This document shows, one piece after another, positions 5,993 through 10,696 of a stretch of DNA of 10,696 nucleotides. Every line of letters starts with the position of its first letter. Within the stretch, counting starts at the first letter, position 1. The DNA comes from Treponema sp. Its GTDB lineage: Bacteria; Spirochaetota; Spirochaetia; Treponematales; Breznakiellaceae. The stretch covers positions 1 through 10,696 of the forward strand of contig WQXC01000057.1 of assembly GCA_009785045.1 (NCBI GenBank). Direction: 5' to 3'. Below the pieces are notes generated by a model. It searched no databases, had not been told where the DNA came from, and saw only the letters and a list, made by a program, of their open reading frames with translations. A program made the translations under genes and the position numbers.

Positions 5993-8152
5993 TTATTCCT
6001 GGCAGCACCTTATTTCGCGTCCGTTAATACTCCGCAGTTCCGGAACATTCAACATACATTCAAGTTTTGCTCTTTCCAAGCGCAATGCGCAGCGGGGCGC
6101 AAACGGACAGCCAGCTTCCGGAGAAGCCGGATCTGTCACCTTTCCCGGAATCGTAAGAAGCCGCTCTTTTGAATAATGACTTCCAAAGCGGGGAGAGGCG
6201 GCAAGCAGCGCAGTTGTGTATGGATGCCGCGGATTGTTTATAATTTCTGCCGCGCTTGCAGATTCCATAATAAGGCCGCCGTACATCACCATGATACGGT
6301 CAGAAATTTCTGCAACAAGGTCAATGTCATGGCTTATAAATATAATGGAAATATTCCGCTTTTTGCGCAGGGCTTTTAGAAGTTCCACAATTTGTTTTTG
6401 AATTGTTAAATCCAGCGCTGTAGTCGGCTCGTCGGCGATTAAAAGTTCGCAGCCCTGCGCAAGAGCAAGCGCAATGCCTATGCGCTGCAATTGCCCGCCG
6501 GAAAACTGATGCGGAAAGTTAATAAGTCTTTCCAGCCCGTTATCAAGACCGGTTTCTTCCAGCAATGCAGCAGCGCGTTTTGCCGATTCTTCTTTTGTAA
6601 TTTCCGCTTTGCCGTTTTGCAAAAGTTCGCTGTTCCTGAATGTTTCGTAAAATACACTGCCAATATTCTGCAGCGGATCGTATGAGCGTCCCGGCTCCTG
6701 AAAAATCATGCCTATTTTTTTGCCGCGGTATTTGCGTAATTCTTCTGTATTAAGGCCGGTTAGTTCGCTGCCTTCGTAGCGGATTGAGCCGCGGACGCTT
6801 GCATTTTTTGGCAATAAGCCGGGGATTGCCAAAGTGCTGACGCTTTTTCCCGAGCCGCTTTCTCCTACAATGCCAAGAGTTTCGCCTCTTTGCAGATTAA
6901 ATGAAAGCCCGCGGACAGCCTGAACAGATATAACTTGATTACCGCGAAGAATTGTAAAGTTAACATGTAAATTGTCAACAGTTAATAATGAATTATCATT
7001 AACCGCGGAAGATACAGAGTTTTGTGTTTTATTTAATGCCGGCTGTTCGGTAACGGAATTGCTCGCTATAACAGCGGAACTCCGCGGTTTAAATAATTTT
7101 TTCCTTCGCGTAAACACTGTATGATACGGGTCAAAGAAATCGCGCAGCGCATCGCCAACAAAATTAAATCCAAGCGTTACTCCCAACAGGAACCACACAG
7201 GACTTAACAGCCAGGGGAATGCTCGTAAGTTTGCAATTGTAGAAAGATCGCGCTTGATTAACGAACCCCAGCTAACTGCAGGGTCTGTTATTCCAAGCCC
7301 AAGGTATGAAAGTACTGTCTCTGTCATGATAAAACCCGGAATGCTTAATGCAACGCTTACAATTAAAAGACTCGCTATCTGCGGAATAATATGCCTGAAA
7401 ATAATTGTAACAGAAGGAATCATTTCCAGTTTTGCATTTAAGACAAATTCTTCGCGCTTAATTGCATGAACCATCCCGCGGATTGTCCGGGCGGATCCCG
7501 GCCATCCCACAAGCGAAAGTATCAGTGTGATCATCATATATGTTTGAGCAGGATCCATATTTGATGCTAAAAGCGAACGTAAAAATAATATTAAATAAAG
7601 CGAAGGAATAAGCATTAAAAACTCTGCCGTTCTCATTATCGACCAGTCTGCAGCGCCGCCAAAAAAACCTGCAAGTCCCCCTGCAAGACCGGCAAGGCCA
7701 AGCGAAATAAATGTTGCAACAAAACCAATTGTAAGTGAAACGCGCGAACCGTAGACAATGCGCGAAAATAAATCCCTGCCAAGATTATCTGCGCCCATCA
7801 GGAACACAGGATAATCTCCATGTGCTGTTGTAAAAAAGTGCCGGTCTGCAGGAATAAATCCCCACAACATGTAAGGTTCTCCCTTTCCAAAAAATTGTAT
7901 GGATGCATAATGGTCACGCACCCGCGCATATTTCCAGGTTACGGTATTTGTTACACGCGATTCCTGTGCCGCAAGTTTTCCCTGATAAAAACGCGCATTC
8001 GGCGGATGATAACTCTTATCTGCAAACGAAGTGTTAGGCGAGTACGGCGCAAAAAACTCGGCAAAAAGCATCATCAGGTAGAGTAGTGCCAGGCAAATAA
8101 GCGAGACAAGAGCAACAGGCCGTGTTTTAATGTAGTTTGCAAATTTTTTCAT
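5993..8152 (-). CDS. Fused ABC importer subunit: OppC/DppC-type permease plus OppD/DppD-type ATPase
   Basis: A 719-residue inner-membrane protein joining two normally separate subunits of an oligopeptide/dipeptide/nickel-family importer. The permease half (about 1-345) has an N-terminal membrane helix (14-34), a long periplasmic loop (about 38-135), further helices, and an EAA coupling loop at about 232-258 (AKLEMIPSVTIIFRHIIPQ). A polar Ser/Asn-rich linker (about 346-387) follows. The ATPase half has Walker A GESGSGKS (430-437), Q-loop Gln485, signature FSGGQLQR (550-557), Walker B LLIADEP (570-576) and switch His608. The C-terminal oligo_HPY region ends with cysteines 682, 688, 699, 716 and 717, the pattern linked to an iron-sulfur site in DppD proteins. 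Translation probably starts from AAGGAG formed by the last codons of the preceding permease gene. No OppF partner ATPase is found in the window. Confidence 0.92.
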   Translation of the reverse strand: MKKFANYIKTRPVALVSLICLALLYLMMLFAEFFAPYSPNTSFADKSYHPPNARFYQGKLAAQESRVTNTVTWKYARVRDHYASIQFFGKGEPYMLWGFIPADRHFFTTAHGDYPVFLMGADNLGRDLFSRIVYGSRVSLTIGFVATFISLGLAGLAGGLAGFFGGAADWSIMRTAEFLMLIPSLYLILFLRSLLASNMDPAQTYMMITLILSLVGWPGSARTIRGMVHAIKREEFVLNAKLEMIPSVTIIFRHIIPQIASLLIVSVALSIPGFIMTETVLSYLGLGITDPAVSWGSLIKRDLSTIANLRAFPWLLSPVWFLLGVTLGFNFVGDALRDFFDPYHTVFTRRKKLFKPRSSAVIASNSVTEQPALNKTQNSVSSAVNDNSLLTVDNLHVNFTILRGNQVISVQAVRGLSFNLQRGETLGIVGESGSGKSVSTLAIPGLLPKNASVRGSIRYEGSELTGLNTEELRKYRGKKIGMIFQEPGRSYDPLQNIGSVFYETFRNSELLQNGKAEITKEESAKRAAALLEETGLDNGLERLINFPHQFSGGQLQRIGIALALAQGCELLIADEPTTALDLTIQKQIVELLKALRKKRNISIIFISHDIDLVAEISDRIMVMYGGLIMESASAAEIINNPRHPYTTALLAASPRFGSHYSKERLLTIPGKVTDPASPEAGCPFAPRCALRLERAKLECMLNVPELRSINGREIRCCQE

Positions 8153-8161
8153 TATTGTAAA

Positions 8162-9247
8162 TCACTCCTTTCCGTACCTGATGCGCGGGTCAATCAGCGC
8201 AAGGATGATGTCGGCTAACGCCATGCCGACAAGTACAAGGAATGATATAAACATTATATTTGCCAAAACAAGATTAATATCCTGCTGGGTTACAGCTTCG
8301 TACATAAGCCTTCCAATACCGGGATACGCAAAAATGATTTCCAGAATAAGCGAGCCGGAAAAAAGACCTGCCAGTAAGTTTGCGCTTCCTGTAATGTAGG
8401 GGTTTAAAGTATTTCTAAATGCATGAGCGAAATAAATGCGCCATTCTGCAATGCCGCGGGAACGCAGGGAAGTAATGTACGGCTGCCCAAGCTGGTCAAG
8501 CATTGTAGCGCGAATCATTCGCAGAGAGCCGCCGATCCCGCCCAGGAAAGCAGACAACAGAGGCAAAAATATATGATGCATGTAAGAGAAGACAAATTTT
8601 GCGGGCGCTTCGGCGAACGGGAAGGGCGGGTATGCCGTTACGGGAAAAAGCCCTGAAACAGAAGCAAAAAGCTGCAGCAGTATAAGCAGTAAAAGTCCAG
8701 GGAATGCATGAAGCAAAAGCGCAAAAAAAGTTACCGCATAATCTGCTCTTGTTCCTGCCTTGGTGGAAAAATATACGCCTAACGCAAAAGAAAAAATCGT
8801 TATAAAAACAAGCGAAATTAAATTTAAAATAAGCGAGTTAACTATTCTTGTAGAAAGCAAAAACGAAACAGGCGCGCGCGAAATTAAACTAACACCAAGA
8901 TCGCCGTGAACCACAACACGGTTAAGCCAGCGCATATATTGCACATAAAATGGCTGGTCAAGACCAAGTTCCGCCCGGCGCGCTGCAAGCTGGTCGTCAG
9001 TCATGGCTTGCCAGTTCTGTCCCGCTCTTCCCTGATTTTCACTGAACAACTGCTGCATCATAATCTGGTCGACAATATCGCCGGGCGCAAGAGCCATAAG
9101 CCCAAACACTGCGAGTCCCAATAGGAAGAGCATAATAAGCATTGTTAATAATCTGTTTACGATGTAGGAAAGGAGCGGAAACCGCCGCTTGAACAAATGC
9201 AGGGGTTTTAGAACAATGTTTAGAATTTGACGAATTTTTGCCGACAT
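8162..9247 (-). CDS. ABC importer permease, OppB/DppB type
   Basis: A 361-residue inner-membrane subunit that pairs with the OppC-type half of the next gene to form the channel of an oligopeptide-family importer. Family features: a first membrane helix (about 27-50) followed by the APGD turn (54-57), LGLDQPFYVQYMRWL (94-108), GDLGVSL (115-121), several later helices, the EAA coupling motif at about 256-280 (YITSLRSRGIAEWRIYFAH), AYPGIGRLMYEAV (307-319) and a terminal DPRIRYG (353-359). The N-terminus carries about 23 extra basic residues before the usual family start. The presumed start lies just after seven Gs (minus strand), which replace a normal Shine-Dalgarno; an internal start is not excluded. 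The fused permease-ATPase follows after 9 bp. The neighbouring dehydrogenase allows a sugar-derived substrate, but peptides are the family default. Confidence 0.92.
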   Translation of the reverse strand: MSAKIRQILNIVLKPLHLFKRRFPLLSYIVNRLLTMLIMLFLLGLAVFGLMALAPGDIVDQIMMQQLFSENQGRAGQNWQAMTDDQLAARRAELGLDQPFYVQYMRWLNRVVVHGDLGVSLISRAPVSFLLSTRIVNSLILNLISLVFITIFSFALGVYFSTKAGTRADYAVTFFALLLHAFPGLLLLILLQLFASVSGLFPVTAYPPFPFAEAPAKFVFSYMHHIFLPLLSAFLGGIGGSLRMIRATMLDQLGQPYITSLRSRGIAEWRIYFAHAFRNTLNPYITGSANLLAGLFSGSLILEIIFAYPGIGRLMYEAVTQQDINLVLANIMFISFLVLVGMALADIILALIDPRIRYGKE

Positions 9248-9249
9248 AT

Positions 9250-9256
9250 CCCCCCC
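9250..9256 (-). promoter_or_regulatory. G7 run at the ribosome-binding position of the OppB-type gene
   Basis: On the minus strand CAGGGGGGGAT directly precedes the ATG at 9247. The seven Gs occupy the place of the Shine-Dalgarno but end only two bases before the start codon. They could pair weakly with the anti-Shine-Dalgarno through G-U and G-C pairs. A G run of this length can vary in copy number, which would change spacing and translation. Confidence 0.4.
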
Positions 9257-9262
9257 TGGTTT

Positions 9263-9292
9263 ATTTTAAGCTTTGCAAGGGCGTTAAGTCAA
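9263..9292 (-). promoter_or_regulatory. Sigma-70-type promoter for the transporter operon
   Basis: On the minus strand TTGACT (9292-9287) and TAAAAT (9268-9263) are separated by 18 bp; each matches consensus in five of six positions. The -10 box ends 15 bases before the OppB-type start codon, giving a very short leader made largely of the G7 run. It lies back to back with the lipoprotein promoter. Confidence 0.6.
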
Positions 9293-9304
9293 CGGGAGAT
9301 AGTA

Positions 9305-9333
9305 TTGAAAAATTAACTATAAAATGATAAAAT
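9305..9333 (+). promoter_or_regulatory. Sigma-70-type promoter for the lipoprotein gene
   Basis: TTGAAA (9305-9310) and TAAAAT (9328-9333) are separated by the optimal 17 bp, each matching consensus in five of six positions. The ATG at 9341 begins seven bases after the -10 box, so the transcript would be essentially leaderless, the same arrangement seen at galM. The -35 box is 12 bp from the -35 of the divergent transporter promoter. Confidence 0.6.
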
Positions 9334-9454
9334 ACTTATTATGATTGAAAAAACCAACCAACAGAGAATGGGGGGGGGGGGGGGAAAAACACCTGCGCTT
9401 CAACCTTTCAAAAAGGCAACTTTTTTTTTTTTTCACCCCGCCAACTTTTTTAAC
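9319..9454 (+). repeat. Imperfect direct repeat, copy 1, containing a G15 tract
   Basis: This segment resembles 9455-9612 along its length. Before the tract it carries the ATG (9341) and AACCAACCAACAG. The tract is 15 Gs (9370-9384). After it come ACCTGCGCTTCAAC, a run of 13 Ts (9421-9433), then CCGCCAACTTTTTTAAC. The part after the tract reads like a degraded version of copy 2: its frame starting at 9391-equivalent codons gives TPALQPFKKATFFFF, against LPALQRFLIAILFF in copy 2. It is either a decayed tandem duplicate or poor-quality sequence beyond a homopolymer. Confidence 0.65.
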
Positions 9455-10696
9455 CAAAATATGTAATTATAATATTTATAAAAAAAACCCACCAACAGAA
9501 AAAGGTGGGGGGGGGGGGGGTAATTTACCTGCTCTGCAACGCTTCCTAATAGCCATTCTTTTTTTCTCTTTAACATACCTTTTTTTATTCACCGCCTGCG
9601 AACTTTTTAACGCAACTATAGATCCTGATATGCTAAAAAGAATTGACGCAGAGATTGCGTACGCCAATGCGCCTTGGGTTCCGCTTCAGATAGAAGCAGG
9701 AAATCTGGGAACAACGAGCCTTATGGGCTCACAGCCAAAAACTGTAAAAAAGGGTTATTCATTTAACCTTACTTTTCAACCGTCAAAAGATTATCCGTTT
9801 GCAGGCTGGCAGGCATGGACAATAGACGAAGGTATCATTGCAACCTGGAGAAGTTCAGAAAACCAGACAAATACAGACAAGGTAAAATTTGTTCCCAAAA
9901 ACGCGGAAGGTACCCAGGTAGAAATTTTTGTTTACGTATTGCCTTCTAACGGCGCGCAATTGTTTATCGGACCGTGGGGCGCGACCGCGGATAATCTTTC
10001 TGTTTTATTGCGTATTCAGCCGGCATGGGGAACATCCAATCCTCCCGCAGGCAATCTCACAAATCCAGTGCCAAAACCTGGAATACCGTTTTTAATTAAT
10101 TATTTTCCCTCTGCGGAATTCGAATTTAAAGAATGGGAAGCGGAGTATCAAGATGAAAATAATATTTGGAAAATCACAAATGACGATAGTATAGTAAAGT
10201 TCGAGGATCCGGGTTCTCCCATTACAAGTGTTATTATAAATACAACAGCTCCGGTTAGATTGCGCCCTAATGTACAAGAACGGCCTTTTATAGAATCAAC
10301 TAATATAGTTTTTGGAAGACAGGAGTATACGGACTTTAATGTCATGATTAATTTTTCAGATCGCATGATAAAAGAAACATTAAACTGGGATACTATCAGT
10401 ATATCCATTAATAATAATGTTATCGATAAAGAAAAAGCGCGCGCGACTTTTAGATTTTCGTCTAATCCGGAAGATGAATTTGCAGAACTTTCCGACGGCG
10501 ATAGATTATTAATTTTTAGACCTGACGGAGACCTGGTACCCCCAAACGCCAGAATAGAAATTACTTTTAAACAAGAAAAGGAAGACGGCAGTGCGGGCGT
10601 ACAATCCGTTGGCGGAACTTCTCTGACAAGGGATATTATTATAAGGTATAACTGCGGTCCGGGTAAAAGCCCTAAAAAACCAATGTTTGCGGGTAA
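9345..10696 (+). CDS. Large surface lipoprotein, 3'-truncated, start disrupted by G-tract repeats
   Basis: The frame is open from 9345 to the right edge, but has no in-frame ATG before 9630 (only TTG 9345 and CTG codons). Codons 9540-9599 give a good lipoprotein signal: Arg, a hydrophobic core (FLIAILFFSLTYLFLF), then the lipobox Phe-Thr-Ala-Cys with the lipidated Cys at 9597. Counting that Cys as 1, two similar stretches resemble bacterial repeat domains (PFAGWQAW at about 68-75 and FEFKEWEAEY at about 176-185). An SbsA Ig-like domain then begins at about 245 (INFSDRMIKETLNWDTISI), and at least 366 mature residues are present. This architecture suggests a lipid-anchored surface or periplasmic protein, perhaps adhesive; no enzymatic motif is seen. 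The ATG at 9341 is out of frame as written. If the two repeat copies are collapsed onto one 15-G tract, that ATG reads directly into the signal peptide. Expression is therefore probably phase-variable. Confidence 0.7.
   Translation, partial: MKKPTNREWGGGGEKHLRFNLSKRQLFFFFTPPTFLTKICNYNIYKKNPPTEKGGGGGGNLPALQRFLIAILFFSLTYLFLFTACELFNATIDPDMLKRIDAEIAYANAPWVPLQIEAGNLGTTSLMGSQPKTVKKGYSFNLTFQPSKDYPFAGWQAWTIDEGIIATWRSSENQTNTDKVKFVPKNAEGTQVEIFVYVLPSNGAQLFIGPWGATADNLSVLLRIQPAWGTSNPPAGNLTNPVPKPGIPFLINYFPSAEFEFKEWEAEYQDENNIWKITNDDSIVKFEDPGSPITSVIINTTAPVRLRPNVQERPFIESTNIVFGRQEYTDFNVMINFSDRMIKETLNWDTISISINNNVIDKEKARATFRFSSNPEDEFAELSDGDRLLIFRPDGDLVPPNARIEITFKQEKEDGSAGVQSVGGTSLTRDIIIRYNCGPGKSPKKPMFAG
9370..9384 (+). 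repeat. Poly-G tract of 15
   Basis: Fifteen consecutive Gs follow AGAAT, the first completing an ATG (9368-9370) in the same frame as the ATG at 9341. Tracts this long slip readily during replication and are established phase-variation elements in Treponema and other host-associated bacteria. They are also error-prone in sequencing, so the count is provisional. Confidence 0.9.
9455..9612 (+). repeat. Imperfect direct repeat, copy 2, containing a G14 tract
   Basis: This is the partner of 9319-9454. Before the tract, AAAAAACCCACCAACAG matches copy 1's AAAAAACCAACCAACAG almost exactly, but the ATG of copy 1 is replaced by A/T-only sequence. The tract is 14 Gs (9507-9520), preceded by GGT. After it the sequence encodes a clean lipoprotein signal peptide. 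The copies meet at a shared TTAAC, which also occurs at the outer end of each unit (9313-9317 and about 9607-9611), as expected of a tandem duplication through short homology or an assembly join. Confidence 0.65.
9507..9520 (+). repeat. Poly-G tract of 14
   Basis: Fourteen consecutive Gs follow GGT and precede TAATTTACCT. In the reconstructed gene a tract of 14 would put the ATG out of frame, while the 15 of the other copy puts it in frame. The two copies thus show different lengths of what may be one variable tract. Confidence 0.9.

Noticed and set aside
5834..6172. Plus-strand open frame across the dehydrogenase-transporter gap
   Set aside because: It is antisense to the ends of two well-supported minus-strand genes and has no recognisable motif.
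9341..9454. Short separate peptide gene starting at ATG 9341 (Met-Ile-Glu-Lys...) and ending before 9455
   Set aside because: As written it gives 37 codons dominated by homopolymer-derived residues; it is better explained as the disrupted start of the lipoprotein gene.
9476..9667. Minus-strand open frame with a proline run
   Set aside because: It is the antisense of the G14 tract and the lipoprotein signal-peptide region; it has no promoter or ribosome-binding site, and the proline run is just poly-C.
10092..10408. Two overlapping minus-strand open frames opposite the lipoprotein gene
   Set aside because: The plus-strand frame is continuous and protein-like across this region; the minus frames show no domain, start signal or sensible composition.
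1..10696. CRISPR array, tRNA/rRNA gene, transposase or integrase
   Set aside because: No regularly spaced direct repeats, no tRNA-like cloverleaf and no mobile-element protein motifs were seen; the only repeats are the two copies around 9319-9612.

Overview
The window looks like a chromosomal segment of a spirochaete, most likely a Treponema-like host-associated or gut bacterium. This is inferred from gene content and style: an outer-membrane beta-barrel ending in Phe, a signal-peptide lipoprotein with a relaxed lipobox and long poly-G tracts, and an unusual long sigma-factor-like protein of a type I associate with treponemes. No rRNA, tRNA, CRISPR array, transposase or integrase is visible, and base composition is moderately AT-rich throughout.

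Left part, plus strand: the 3' end of an outer-membrane barrel gene (1-804), then a complete aldose 1-epimerase gene, galM (859-1893). galM converges on a minus-strand sigma-like gene (1895-2761). Their stop codons are one base apart, inside a symmetric inverted repeat that may terminate transcription in both directions.

Middle, minus strand, in order of transcription: an OppB-type permease (9247-8162), an OppC permease fused to an OppD ATPase (8152-5993), a mannitol dehydrogenase/fructuronate reductase-family enzyme (5946-4312), a small exported protein (4290-3889), an NrnA-type DHH phosphoesterase (3889-2867), then the sigma-like gene. The first five are tightly spaced (9, 46 and 21 bp gaps, then a 1-bp overlap) and may form one operon. 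Internal promoters are possible before the dehydrogenase and before the sigma-like gene. The pairing of an Opp-family importer with a sugar-acid/polyol dehydrogenase, and with galM nearby, hints that the transported substrate could be a carbohydrate derivative rather than a peptide. No solute-binding protein and no OppF ATPase is present.

Right part: back-to-back divergent promoters (9263-9310) drive the permease leftward and a large lipoprotein gene rightward; the latter runs off the end. The lipoprotein start region is the most remarkable part of the window. Two long G tracts (15 and 14 Gs) sit in two imperfect direct copies of the gene's 5' end. The left copy keeps a good promoter and ATG but has a garbled signal-peptide region. 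The right copy has a good signal peptide and lipobox but no start codon. Joining the left half of copy 1 to the right half of copy 2 across a single G tract gives a perfect lipoprotein start that is in frame only when the tract length is a multiple of three. I therefore read this as a slipped-strand phase-variation switch. The duplication is either a real tandem duplication or, more likely, an assembly artefact caused by the homopolymer.
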